A stretch of 46,445 bases of DNA, taken from the NCBI GenBank assembly GCA_018969385.1, contig JAGWYL010000005.1, positions 1 to 46,445 on the forward strand, in the 5' to 3' direction. The notes beneath the pieces are model-generated. The model was not told the origin of the DNA. It was given only the letters and a program-made list of their open reading frames with translations, and made no database searches. The position numbers and the translations under genes were made by a program. Position 1 is the stretch's first letter; every line of letters starts with the position of its first letter. The stretch comes from Patescibacteria group bacterium. Lineage in GTDB: Bacteria; Patescibacteriota; Minisyncoccia; Phycocordibacterales; Phycocordibacteraceae. Below are positions 1-7,423 of this stretch, piece after piece.

Positions 1-118
1 CCTGATCTACCTCAAAGCCTGCCGAGACCGGCAGGCCTCAGTAGGGAAGTGAGAGTCGTCGCCGGGAAGCCCTTGGATACCTTATATGGTGGGGTCCAAG
101 ACCGTCACGGGCAACAAG
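1..118 (+). other. Unidentified hairpin-rich sequence at window edge
   Basis: The stretch contains a perfect 8-bp stem with a four-base loop at 18-37, a CTCA/TGAG stem at 38-55 and a CTTGGA/TCCAAG pairing around 72-100. It could be the 3' part of a structured RNA running in from outside the window, because it is followed by a strong hairpin at 119-155. A second possibility is the tail of a protein, since frame 2 stays open from the edge to a TGA near 50. It does not match the tRNA, tmRNA, RNase P or SRP signatures that I know, so no name is given. Confidence 0.3.
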
Positions 119-155
119 AAAACAGAAAGCCGCCGTGAGGCGGCCTTTCTGTTTT
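119..155 (+). terminator. Bidirectional intrinsic terminator hairpin
   Basis: A GCCGCC/GGCGGC stem with a GTGA loop is extended by AAAACAGAAA on the left and TTTCTGTTTT on the right. One base bulges. The A-tract and T-tract flanks make it usable on both strands. It closes whatever transcript enters from the left edge. Confidence 0.7.
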
Positions 156-629
156 CGTTGACGGGGGCTGGAATTGCAAGCCGGAGCGATGTTTCGCCAG
201 CAGGCGAAACCGCGAGGCGGGGTCGCGAACATTTCGAGCGGCGGCGAGAAATGACTCGTGGCCAATGCGTGCTTGCCGTCTTCGGCAAGGCACTTCCCGC
301 CCCCGCAACACGATAGGGCGACCTGGTCATCCAGACCGCCCGGCATCGAAAGTGCCGAAATTCAGTTCAAGACCGACACGGTCAAAACCGCGAAAGGCGC
401 CCACTTTAGGACCGGTTCGGTCAACCCTCCGTAGCCGGAAGGGGGAAGAAAGCGGTGCAGGTGCGCGCTGTGAAGAGATAGCGCGCGGATGCCCTATGGG
501 GAAGCGAAGCCCGCCCGATCTGAAACGCCTCCTGCGGCAGCAGGACCACCTCACGCGCCCGCCGCGTCTCGAGGGCAAGGTGAAGGAAGCGATGATGCAG
601 CCGGTGCAAAAACCAAAGAAGAAGCACGT
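156..629. other. Intergenic region, no gene recognised
   Basis: This stretch holds two perfect small hairpins, GTTTCGCC/GGCGAAAC at 191-210 and CTTGCCG/CGGCAAG at 272-289. Open frames cover it on both strands, but none has a recognisable domain, promoter or ribosome-binding site. The frame leading into the phosphoribosyltransferase is open from 489, but its first 47 codons look like low-complexity GC-rich sequence rather than protein. Confidence 0.5.
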
Positions 630-1259
630 ATGAGATTTTCCGATCGTCGCGATGCGGGCGTGCGGCTTGCGAAGGCTCTAGCCCGATACGACAGCGAAGA
701 CGCCGTCGTTTACGCGCTGCCCCGCGGCGGAGTGGTGGTCGCCGACGAAGTCGCAGCGCAGCTCGAGCTGCCGCTTTCGCTCATCATTCCGCGCAAGATA
801 GGACACCCGGAGAACGAGGAGTACGCGGTTTGCGCCGTGACGGAAGACGGAGAACTCGTGTGCAACGAAGAGGAATCGAGCCGGCTCGACCCGAAGTGGC
901 TTAGCGCGGCGAGACGGCGCGCGCAGGCGGAAGCCCGGAGGAGGCGCGCCGCCTACGGCGGCGCGCGCATTCCGGCAACGGGCAAAATCGCGATACTCGT
1001 GGACGACGGCGTCGCGACCGGGCTCACGATGCGCGCAGCCATCCGCGCGCTCCGCCGTGAATTGCCGAACGAGGTCATCGTCGCCGCGCCGGTTGCGCCG
1101 CATGAAGTCGTCGAATATCTGAAAGCAGAAGCCGACGATGTCGTCGTGCTTGACGACTCGGAGCCGTTTCTGGGCGCCGTTGGTGCGTACTACGACTCCT
1201 TCCCGCAGGTTTCAGACGGAGAGGTTGTCGAAATCATGCATCGGCCGCACAGCGAATGA
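630..1259 (+). CDS. Phosphoribosyltransferase family protein
   Basis: This is a 209-residue type I phosphoribosyltransferase. Such enzymes move a phosphoribosyl group from PRPP to a base or other acceptor; the acceptor here cannot be told. The PRPP loop DDGVATG lies at residues 125-131 and is preceded by hydrophobic strand AILV. The conserved N-terminal segment ALPRGGVVVADEVA at about 29-42 is typical of the stand-alone cytosolic members often annotated as 'putative phosphoribosyltransferase'. The ATG at 630 is preferred over the in-frame ATG at 489 because family similarity starts at RFSDRRDAG. The next small gene overlaps the stop by four bases, so the two are probably co-translated. Confidence 0.85.
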   Translation: MRFSDRRDAGVRLAKALARYDSEDAVVYALPRGGVVVADEVAAQLELPLSLIIPRKIGHPENEEYAVCAVTEDGELVCNEEESSRLDPKWLSAARRRAQAEARRRRAAYGGARIPATGKIAILVDDGVATGLTMRAAIRALRRELPNEVIVAAPVAPHEVVEYLKAEADDVVVLDDSEPFLGAVGAYYDSFPQVSDGEVVEIMHRPHSE

Positions 1260-1393
1260 TTAAGAAGATAAAGGGCGCGTACGCGGTGCTTTCCGAGAAA
1301 ACCGGTCGGCAATTCGGTACGTACCGTACGCTCGCAAAAGCGAAGAGGCGGCTGCGCCAGGTTGAGTTCTTCAAGAACCGCGGCAAGAAATGA
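1256..1393 (+). CDS. Small basic conserved-type hypothetical protein (45 aa)
   Basis: This short reading frame starts in the ATGA overlap with the phosphoribosyltransferase stop. It encodes a very basic 45-residue peptide beginning MIKKIKGAYAVLSEKTGR and ending in FKNRGKK. The pattern of a GAYAVLSE-type strand, a GTYRTLAKA helix start and an RRLRQVEFF helix resembles small proteins seen repeatedly in Patescibacteria, but no function is known. The tight overlap argues that it is translated. It might bind nucleic acid, judged only from its charge. Confidence 0.6.
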   Translation: MIKKIKGAYAVLSEKTGRQFGTYRTLAKAKRRLRQVEFFKNRGKK

Positions 1394-1412
1394 CGGCCGC
1401 GCGGGCAGCCCG

Positions 1413-1754
1413 CTACGGGAGCCGCCCCAGCGCCTCTTGGAGCACGAGCGCGTGGTTGTGCTCGGCGTCTTTCGCTCCGTACACGAGCGAGAGGCGCTTC
1501 GCGCTCTTTTTAAGCGTGCGCAGCTCGGCCGCATGCGTCTTCAATTCCGCCTTGTAGCGCTTCTTGAATTCGCTCCAGCGTTTCGGGTCATGGCCGAACC
1601 AGATTCGCAGCGCCGCAGAGGGTGCGAGCTCTTTCTCCCAGGCGTCAAGCTTGAGCTTCGCTTTAGAGACGCCGCGCGGCCAGAGACGGTCGACGAGCAC
1701 GCGACGACCATCCGATTTCTCAGGTTTCTCGTACGCGCGTTTTATCGTAATCAT
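1413..1754 (-). CDS. DUF488 family protein (YeaO-like)
   Basis: The 113-residue product carries the DUF488 signature: RAYEKPEKSDGRRVLVDRLWPRGVSK at the start (residues about 6-31), then WFGHDPKRWSEFKKRY in the middle and LVYGAKDAEHNHALVL near the C-terminus. The length is that of the family. Its biochemical role is not established. A TAGCGT hexamer lies eight bases before the ATG, which fits the leaderless promoter style of the window. It is convergent with the small gene ending at 1393. Confidence 0.85.
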   Translation of the reverse strand: MITIKRAYEKPEKSDGRRVLVDRLWPRGVSKAKLKLDAWEKELAPSAALRIWFGHDPKRWSEFKKRYKAELKTHAAELRTLKKSAKRLSLVYGAKDAEHNHALVLQEALGRLP

Positions 1755-1765
1755 GCGTTTCTACG

Positions 1766-2116
1766 CTACTCGAACCACCCGTAGTGCTGGGTAAGGAGAA
1801 GGAAAACGAGCGCGAAGGCGAAGAAGGCGGCGAGCGCGATGCCTATGGTCTTGGAGGTATCGGCGCGCGGCGCAAGATAGATGACGACGAGCATGTAGGG
1901 CACCCACGCGACGAGCGTGCCGACGAGCACGAGTTCCGCGTGCTTCGAGAGCGCGATACCGCCGCGCGACTCTCCGACGAAAAAGTAAGCGATAAGCGTG
2001 AAGACCGGCATCAAGGTTGCGAGCCCCGAGAGGAGACGCAATCCGCTTTCTTCGAGGAGCACTATTGCGGTCGTCACGACGCCGCCCGTGATGAAATAAA
2101 TGAGTATATTCTGCAT
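1766..2116 (-). CDS. Small integral membrane protein, GlpM/DUF3147-like
   Basis: The 116-residue product has about four hydrophobic segments (near residues 3-20, 26-45, 61-81 and 93-112), a GLATLMPVFTLIAYFFVG loop-helix and a short polar end. The arrangement resembles small four-helix GlpM/DUF3147 membrane proteins, but this is a topology match only. The ATG at 2116 is chosen over the upstream ATG at 2173 because TATAAT lies exactly seven bases before it, inside the longer frame. The role is unknown. Confidence 0.6.
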   Translation of the reverse strand: MQNILIYFITGGVVTTAIVLLEESGLRLLSGLATLMPVFTLIAYFFVGESRGGIALSKHAELVLVGTLVAWVPYMLVVIYLAPRADTSKTIGIALAAFFAFALVFLLLTQHYGWFE

Positions 2117-2262
2117 GCAGTCGATTATACAGGGCGTCGAGCCGTACACCGAGCTTTGTCCTATTGTCTTCAAGAGGGCGCGTGCTGGCCGACAGTCATG
2201 GAATTACGAGGCATGCCTTCGCGCTATAGCCCGGATACGCACGGATGCGCTACACTGCAGGA

Positions 2263-3054
2263 ATGACAGCTGCGAAGCCGATTGCCGCCATAGTTGCCGC
2301 GTGCGCGCTCGCGCTCCCCGCCGCCGCTGCGGCGGCGGGGAACTACGTCCCGAGCAACCTCGGGTACGACCTTTCCTACAACGCGTCCTCCTATCCGGTC
2401 GATGCGTTCAATTTCGGCATCATCGGCATCACGGGCGGCAAGGCGTTCGTCCACAATGAGAGGCTCATATCGGAGTATGCGTGGGCGCGATTCGGTTCCG
2501 TCGCGCCGACGGTATACATGAACCTGAACGCTCCGTTCGGCAGCACGGTCGCGGGGCACGTGAGCGCGCCGAAGACGTGTCCCGCATCCGCCACGGATGC
2601 CGCGGCGAGCACCACCAAGCCCACCGCCTGCGAAGCGTACGACTACGGCTATAATGCGGCAGCCGACGCCTTCGCGTACGCGCGAAGCGCGCACGTCTCG
2701 TCTTCGCTCTGGTGGCTCGATATCGAAGAAGCGAACAGCTGGGCAGAGGCGTCGAGCACGAACGACGCGACGATACAGGGCGCCATAGACTACCTGAACG
2801 CCAAGCAGGTCCGTGCCGGCATCTATTCCACGCCGCGCATGTGGAAGGCTATCGCCGGAAGCGATTTCGTCCCGCGGCAGACGCTTCGCGGAACGGACGC
2901 ACCCGTTCCGGTGTGGCTCCCGATAGGCATCGCGAGCCAGGTGGCCGCGATGAACGCCTGCGTCACGCAGTCCGCTTTCATACCCGGCAGTCCCGTCTGG
3001 CTCGTGCAGTTCGAAGCGAGTTCGACCTCCGTCGACCGCAACAACGCCTGCTAG
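2263..3054 (+). CDS. Secreted glycoside hydrolase-like protein (GH25-like barrel)
   Basis: The protein of 263 residues starts with a clear signal peptide (MTAAKPIAAIVAACALALP, cut after the alanine run). The mature part begins with GYDLSYNASSYP, continues with FGIIGITGGKAF and PTVYMNLNAPFG, and has WWLDIEEANSW at about residues 150-160. This series of strand ends with D and E residues resembles GH25 lysozyme-type and DUF1906-like barrels, where the acidic pair in a DxE motif is catalytic. A role in cell-wall cleavage of self, host or neighbour is an inference. TACACT lies six bases before the ATG. Confidence 0.55.
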   Translation: MTAAKPIAAIVAACALALPAAAAAAGNYVPSNLGYDLSYNASSYPVDAFNFGIIGITGGKAFVHNERLISEYAWARFGSVAPTVYMNLNAPFGSTVAGHVSAPKTCPASATDAAASTTKPTACEAYDYGYNAAADAFAYARSAHVSSSLWWLDIEEANSWAEASSTNDATIQGAIDYLNAKQVRAGIYSTPRMWKAIAGSDFVPRQTLRGTDAPVPVWLPIGIASQVAAMNACVTQSAFIPGSPVWLVQFEASSTSVDRNNAC

Positions 3055-3146
3055 ATCGCGTCGAATGAATCGTACGCGACGCAAGAACGGCACGCGTATT
3101 TTCCGTCTTTGCACTCGCCAGCCCGTCTGCAGGTTGCGAGTCCCGG

Positions 3147-3620
3147 TTACGGGACGAGTACGCGCATGACCTCGTTCGTGCCGCGGCCTTCGGAGAAGTC
3201 GCCCCAGCGGACCCACGTCGGCGTGAGCTTGAGGAACACCATGTCGCCGGGGCTGAAGCGCGTTATCGGCGCGAAGTAGTTCGTATTCGAAAGCAGGACG
3301 ATGGTGAGCTCGACGAGCGCCGGGTCGATGAGCGCGGTCTTCGTGAGGTTCGTGATGGTGCCCTCTATCTGCAGGGTGCGCGGCACCTTCTCTTCGGAGA
3401 CGACGAACGAACCGCGCGCATGCGCCTGCACGTCTTCCCATTTGCGCGTGTTCGCGAGCGTCACGAAATAGATGGCGAACGTCTTGTCGCTCGCGAAATA
3501 CACGGTGCGCGCTCTCGGCGTGCCGTCCGGCGCGACGGTGGAGAAGGTTCCGGTCGTGTGCGCCTTGAGGAAGGCGAGCGCTTCCTTCCGCAGGAGTTCC
3601 TTTTCGTCCCCGGGATTCAT
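3147..3620 (-). CDS. Pyridoxamine 5'-phosphate oxidase-like FMN-binding split-barrel protein
   Basis: The 157-residue protein has the split-barrel opening typical of this superfamily: a helix with LLRKEALAFLKAH, then GTFSTVAPDGTPRARTVYFA at about 24-43. Later strands contain TLQIEGTITNL and the C-terminal MVFLKLTPTWVRWGDFSEG. Members bind FMN, F420 or heme, and many are annotated only as general-stress or pyridoxamine oxidase-like proteins, so the substrate is open. TATACT lies six bases before the ATG. A truncated gene with a similar N-terminus occurs at 43057. Confidence 0.75.
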   Translation of the reverse strand: MNPGDEKELLRKEALAFLKAHTTGTFSTVAPDGTPRARTVYFASDKTFAIYFVTLANTRKWEDVQAHARGSFVVSEEKVPRTLQIEGTITNLTKTALIDPALVELTIVLLSNTNYFAPITRFSPGDMVFLKLTPTWVRWGDFSEGRGTNEVMRVLVP

Positions 3621-3644
3621 ACCGACAGTATACCGTCCGCGCGC

Positions 3645-4652
3645 TTATGCGTGCACGATATTCGCGGGCGCGCCCGCCGAAAACGCCTCGATGTTCCCGA
3701 TGGTGGTATCGATGATGCGCGTGACCGCTTCGAGCGTGTCGAACGCCACGTGCGGCGTGACGATGACGCGCGGGTGGTCGATGAGATAGTTGTTCGCGAG
3801 CGCCGTACGGATGGCTTCGTCGTTCGGGTGCGGCGCGGCGAGGAGCATGGATTCGTCGTTTATGTCGCCTTCCTCCTCGAGCACGTCGAGTCCGGCGCCG
3901 GCGAGAGTGCCGTTCTTGAGCGCTTCCACCAACGCCTCGGTCTCCACCACCGCCCCGCGCGCCGTATTCACGAGGTACGCGCCCTTCTTCATCTTCGCGA
4001 ATGCGTCGCGGTTTATGAGGTGATGCGTGTGCGGGTTGTAGGGCACGTGAAGGGAAATCACGTCGGAACGCGCGAAGAGTTCGTCGAGCGAGACGTAGCT
4101 GAAACCGAGCTTCGCCGCAAGCTCGGCATCCTGGTGCACGTCGAAGCACACCACCGTCATACCGAAGCCGCCTCCCATGCGGATGGCGTGCTCTCCGATG
4201 TGCCCGCCGCCCACGATGCCGAGAGTCTTCCCCGCGAGGTCGAAACCGCGGAGCCCCTCCTGTTTGAAGGTGCCTGAATCGCGCACGGAGTCGTTCGCCT
4301 CGATGATGCGGCGCGACAAGGCGAGGATGAGCGCGAAGGCGAACTCCGCGACCGTGTTCTCGCCGTAGCTCGGGACGGAGGCGACCGCGACGCCGCGTGC
4401 GGCGCACGCGGCTAGGTCGATGTGGTCAAAGCCGGTCGAGCGCGTCGCGATGAGCTTCAGAGCAGGGAAGCGTTCAAGCTCGCTCGCGCCGATTTTCGAA
4501 TCGATAAAGATGCACAGAGCATCTGCCGCATCGTCTTTCACGTCCGGATTTGCCTCGACCGAACCCTTATGGAAAACAAGCTCATCGCCCGGCATCTTCC
4601 CGCGCACGTACGCCTCCTCCCACTCTTCGCCCGAAAAATAATGGATTTTCAT
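3645..4652 (-). CDS. D-2-hydroxyacid dehydrogenase (NAD-dependent)
   Basis: This 335-residue enzyme belongs to the D-isomer 2-hydroxyacid dehydrogenases, which interconvert 2-keto acids and D-2-hydroxy acids with NAD(P)H. The Rossmann motif GIVGGGHIG is at about 145-153. The catalytic residues are visible as Arg in NTARGAVVE (about 230), Glu in DVLEEEG (about 258) and His in VTPHVAFDT (about 299). Family members include D-lactate, glyoxylate/hydroxypyruvate and phosphoglycerate dehydrogenases. The neighbouring enolase, glycerate kinase and PEP synthase make a glycerate-forming reductase attractive, but the sequence does not settle it. TATAAT lies nine bases before the ATG. Confidence 0.85.
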   Translation of the reverse strand: MKIHYFSGEEWEEAYVRGKMPGDELVFHKGSVEANPDVKDDAADALCIFIDSKIGASELERFPALKLIATRSTGFDHIDLAACAARGVAVASVPSYGENTVAEFAFALILALSRRIIEANDSVRDSGTFKQEGLRGFDLAGKTLGIVGGGHIGEHAIRMGGGFGMTVVCFDVHQDAELAAKLGFSYVSLDELFARSDVISLHVPYNPHTHHLINRDAFAKMKKGAYLVNTARGAVVETEALVEALKNGTLAGAGLDVLEEEGDINDESMLLAAPHPNDEAIRTALANNYLIDHPRVIVTPHVAFDTLEAVTRIIDTTIGNIEAFSAGAPANIVHA

Positions 4653-4661
4653 GTCGCTTGA

Positions 4662-5900
4662 TTATACCGCTTCCGCTTCCTTTTCAATTTCCAAGAGACG
4701 CTCATACTTTTCGAGTCGCTGTTTCTGTCCCAAGCCGCCCGCTTTGATGCCCTCTGCGCCGACGCCATAGGCGAAGTCGGCGATGAAGGTGTCGTCGGTT
4801 TCGCCCGAACGGTGCGAGCAGATGGCCGCCCAGCCGGCCGCGTGCGTAGCCTCGACCGCTTCGATGGCTTCTTTCACGGAGCCTATCTGGTTCGGCTTTA
4901 TGAGCACCGCGCTTATCGCCTCCTCGCGCGCCGCATGCGCGATGCGCGCGGGATTCGTCACGGTGAAGTCATCGCCGACGACGAGGCATGTGCCGCGAAG
5001 CGCCGCGGTGAGTCTCGCGAAGTCCGCACCCGCGTCTTCGGAGAACGGGTCTTCGATGCTGTGGAAAGGGAAGCGGCTCGCAAGGTCTTCGTAGAGCCTC
5101 ATAAGCGCGTCCGGCGCGTACGTTTCTGCAAGAAGCCGGTAGGCCCCTTCGCTTAGCAGCTCGTTCGCCGCAGCGTCGATGGCGATGGACGTACCCGCGT
5201 GCTCGGCAACGAGCGCGGCAAGAAGCTCGAAGGGCTCCTGAAGCGTCTCGAACGTCGGCGAATAGCCGCCCTCCTCGCCCATCGGCACGTTCCCGAGCGT
5301 GGCGCCGAGCGCGTCGAACGCCGCGCGAGCGGCGGCGAACGCAGCGCTCGTCCTGCCTTCGCACACGAGGATGTATTCCTGGAAGGGGAGGCGGAAATCC
5401 GCATGCACGCCGCCGTTCATCACGTTCACGTAGAGCCGCGGCGCACCGGGCGTCGTTCCCGCGCGCTCGGCAATCGCCTTCCAGAGCGGCACGTTTGCTT
5501 CTTGCGCGAACAAGCGCTGCGCGGCGATGGAGACCGCAAGAATCGCGTTCGCCCCGAGGCGCGATTTATTCGGCGTCCCGTCGAGTGCAATGAGTGCACC
5601 GTCGATTTCGTCAGGCGAATTCCACTTGCGCGCGCAAAGCGCGCGCGCTATCTCGCCCTCCACGTTCGCCACCGCCGTCTCGACGCCGCCATCCGCGTCG
5701 CGCAGTTCGCACGCTTCATGACTCCCCGTACTCTTCCCGCTCGGCACGCTCGCGTGGGTGGACACCGGGTGTCCACCCACTTCGCTTGCCGTCGCCTCCT
5801 TGTGCATACCTGGTATGCACAAGGCGTGGAGCGTCACCTCCACCGTCGGCTTCCCCCGCGTGTCGGGAATTGCCCTCGCCTCAACACGTTCGATTTTCAT
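4662..5900 (-). CDS. eno: Enolase with a palindrome-encoded insertion
   Basis: The product is a 412-residue enolase that converts 2-phosphoglycerate to phosphoenolpyruvate with Mg2+. Expected residues are present: SGKSTGSHEA loop, MGEEGGYSP, metal ligands in SIAIDAAAN, SIEDPFSED and VVGDDF, catalytic Lys in LIKPNQIGS, SHRSGET, and IKAGG. Between the TVEVTL strand and ASVPSGKSTG the family normally has 7-8 residues. Here there are about 25, encoded by two perfect 27-base palindromes (5754-5780 and 5798-5824). TATAAT lies nine bases before the ATG. The C-terminus is slightly shorter than in typical 420-430 residue enolases. A short remnant of another enolase start lies at 6839-6892. Confidence 0.93.
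   Translation of the reverse strand: MKIERVEARAIPDTRGKPTVEVTLHALCIPGMHKEATASEVGGHPVSTHASVPSGKSTGSHEACELRDADGGVETAVANVEGEIARALCARKWNSPDEIDGALIALDGTPNKSRLGANAILAVSIAAQRLFAQEANVPLWKAIAERAGTTPGAPRLYVNVMNGGVHADFRLPFQEYILVCEGRTSAAFAAARAAFDALGATLGNVPMGEEGGYSPTFETLQEPFELLAALVAEHAGTSIAIDAAANELLSEGAYRLLAETYAPDALMRLYEDLASRFPFHSIEDPFSEDAGADFARLTAALRGTCLVVGDDFTVTNPARIAHAAREEAISAVLIKPNQIGSVKEAIEAVEATHAAGWAAICSHRSGETDDTFIADFAYGVGAEGIKAGGLGQKQRLEKYERLLEIEKEAEAV
5754..5780. repeat. Perfect 27-base palindrome inside enolase
   Basis: GTGGGTGGACACC and its exact reverse complement flank a single central base at 5767. It lies in frame in the enolase gene and encodes part of the extra loop (GGHPVSTH). Its length is a multiple of three, so it can be gained or lost without breaking the frame. 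Confidence 0.85.
5798..5824. repeat. Second perfect 27-base palindrome inside enolase
   Basis: CCTTGTGCATACC and its exact reverse complement flank one central base at 5811. It is 17 bases from the first palindrome and encodes ALCIPGMHK of the extra enolase loop. The two palindromes differ in sequence but share the same architecture of 13 + 1 + 13 bases. Confidence 0.85.
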
Positions 5901-5953
5901 ATATTTCCGATTATATACTCTACAAAACGATCACTTACAGCAACCTCAACTCA

Positions 5954-5976
5954 TTGCCGACACTAAGTGTCGGCAA
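5954..5976. repeat. REP-like palindrome, copy 1
   Basis: TTGCCGACACT, one base, then the exact reverse complement. It lies just beyond the 3' end of the transposase gene and in the enolase promoter region. Copies 2 and 3 are on the other side of the transposase. Confidence 0.85.
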
Positions 5977-5993
5977 ATCAACCAGACCAGGCA

Positions 5994-6680
5994 TCATAGG
6001 TCGTAGTCTTCAAGGGCTTCGAGTCTGCGGAGCAGCGTTTCGCGGGCGAATTCTTTGAAATGCTCTTGCTCGTCGAATAGTTCTCCAAGGAGTTCCCTGT
6101 CCAAGATCGGCGACACGTCTTTGGGGTTATCGTAATGCCGCAAGCTGGTAAACGGGTTGCGGAGCGCTTCTGCGTATGCCGTATCGAACTCTTGGCAAGC
6201 ACGAGCGAGCCCGCCCGGGTACAGCTCGAACGGATTCTTGACCATGATGTATACGGCAAGATTCTTGAAGTCGGCTTCGTCGGTGATGAGACGAGATTTG
6301 TAGGTCCCCTCGAAGAGGCTCCCGCTCTCGTCGTATTTCTTATTGATGAACTTCGAATACGCCATCGAGATGCGGTGCATGAACCGTGCGATACCGCCTT
6401 CCGTAGTCTCTTTCAGGAACAGATGAATGTGATTGGGCATGAACGTGTGGGCGAGAACGGAAACGATTGGTGCCCGCTCGGGCCATGACGAAGGCCACGC
6501 AAGAGCGTTCATGTCCTCAACGTCGCGCGTCCAGTGGTTCGGCAGCGGCTGGTCATGGTTAAGATAGAAGAGGAGCGCGCGCAATCGCTCAAAATCTCGT
6601 TCGTTGCGGTAAATCGGCATCTTCTTCGTGCCGCGATTGCAGACGTGCACATACGTATCCAGACCGGTTTCGCGATACGC
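5994..6680 (-). CDS. REP-associated tyrosine transposase (Y1/HUH family, RAYT)
   Basis: The 228-residue protein belongs to the Y1 transposase family (TnpA_REP type), single-strand HUH nucleases that nick and join at palindromic hairpins. The metal-binding HUH motif is seen in FMPNHIHLFL at about 102-111. The helix RFMHRISMAYSKFINKKYDESGSLFEG at about 120-146 carries the tyrosine region typical of RAYTs. The frame is open from 6728, but the first 16 codons are made by a REP palindrome. The ATG at 6680 is preferred because TAGGAT lies eight bases before it. Three identical REP palindromes surround the gene, which supports a domesticated or REP-mobilising role rather than an ordinary insertion sequence. 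Confidence 0.85.
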   Translation of the reverse strand, partial: AYRETGLDTYVHVCNRGTKKMPIYRNERDFERLRALLFYLNHDQPLPNHWTRDVEDMNALAWPSSWPERAPIVSVLAHTFMPNHIHLFLKETTEGGIARFMHRISMAYSKFINKKYDESGSLFEGTYKSRLITDEADFKNLAVYIMVKNPFELYPGGLARACQEFDTAYAEALRNPFTSLRHYDNPKDVSPILDRELLGELFDEQEHFKEFARETLLRRLEALEDYDL

Positions 6681-6706
6681 CATATACAAGCATCCTAGCA
6701 CGCGTG

Positions 6707-6727
6707 TGCCGACACTAAGTGTCGGCA
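6707..6727. repeat. REP-like palindrome, copy 2
   Basis: GCCGACACT, one base, then the exact reverse complement, extended by a T/A pair. It sits immediately upstream of the transposase promoter. Confidence 0.85.
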
Positions 6728-6775
6728 AGTGGCAACAGCGCGGAATCAGCTAAAGGGGATGGAGCGCGGGGTGTG

Positions 6776-6798
6776 TTGCCGACACTAAGTGTCGGCAA
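6776..6798. repeat. REP-like palindrome, copy 3
   Basis: The same 23-base palindrome as copy 1, TTGCCGACACT around one central base. It is separated from copy 2 by about 48 bases in direct arrangement, as in paired REP units. Confidence 0.85.
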
Positions 6799-6838
6799 CA
6801 GCGAAGGTTGAGCGTGGGGGGGTAGAGCGCGCGGGTGT

Positions 6839-6892
6839 TTAGTGCCCGCGCGTGTCCGGTATGCTCCTCGCCTCTGCCCGTTCGATTTTCAT
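6839..6892 (-). pseudogene. Remnant of an enolase 5' end
   Basis: The frame reads MKIERAEARSIPDTRGH and then stops. The intact enolase starts MKIERVEARAIPDTRGKP, so 14 of the first 16 residues agree, while several codons differ, mostly at synonymous positions. The ATG overlaps the stop codon of the SET gene by four bases (ATGA). An enolase copy was therefore once translationally coupled to the SET gene and was cut after about 16 codons, next to the REP/transposase block. The intact enolase now lies on the other side of that block with its own promoter. Confidence 0.65.
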
Positions 6893-7407
6893 AGACTTCC
6901 TTGTTCTATCAATTCGTTAATATACGGAACAAAGTGCCCTTGGTATCTATCCTGCACTTCTTTGAGTTTCCAGTCGTTGCCGGTAATGGTGTGCCGGCAA
7001 AGAGGAGAACCACACCGGCAAGGCTCGTCCATTACCCAATTCTCGTCTATCGACCACGTCGCATAGTCGGCAGTTATTTCTTCGCCCGGAGCGATGTCTC
7101 GACGAGCAACAAGAGTGACTTCATCTGTGAGCCATGTGTTTGGGTCGCAGGAATGATTAAGGTAAATATCATCAGAGTACGGCTCGTCTAGTTTGCTCCC
7201 GAGCCAGTGATGCGCATCGAGTCTTGACGCCGTGTACTTCTTAATGAGCCCCGCTGCTTTTTCTTCTTCAGTAAACACAGTACCGCCCCATACGCTTACC
7301 GTCTCTCCTTTCCCTATGGGAGCCGTCGCAAACATGCCGCGCCCTTTACCGGAGTCTCGCACCTCTATGCGCGGATCAATCCAGGATTCTTTTTTGTACT
7401 CTTTCAT
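6889..7407 (-). CDS. SET domain protein
   Basis: The 172-residue protein is almost entirely a SET domain, the S-adenosylmethionine-dependent lysine methyltransferase fold. The opening GKGRGMFATAPIGKGETVSVWGG is at about 20-42. The cofactor and knot motif YLNHSCDPNTW is at about 82-92, and GEEITADYATW at about 108-118. A post-SET-like cysteine cluster CRCGSPLCRH follows. Bacterial SET proteins are scattered and their substrates are mostly unknown; ribosomal or DNA-binding proteins are possible. The stop codon overlaps an enolase-start remnant, so the gene was formerly followed by an enolase. It may share a transcript with the upstream PEP synthase gene, 16 bases away. Confidence 0.85.
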   Translation of the reverse strand: MKEYKKESWIDPRIEVRDSGKGRGMFATAPIGKGETVSVWGGTVFTEEEKAAGLIKKYTASRLDAHHWLGSKLDEPYSDDIYLNHSCDPNTWLTDEVTLVARRDIAPGEEITADYATWSIDENWVMDEPCRCGSPLCRHTITGNDWKLKEVQDRYQGHFVPYINELIEQGSL

Positions 7408-7423
7408 TAGATTGCGTCTATAT

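Noticed and set aside
6680-6728. Upstream ATG of the transposase at 6728
   Set aside because: The extra 16 codons are the REP palindrome itself, and a -10 lies just before the ATG at 6680.
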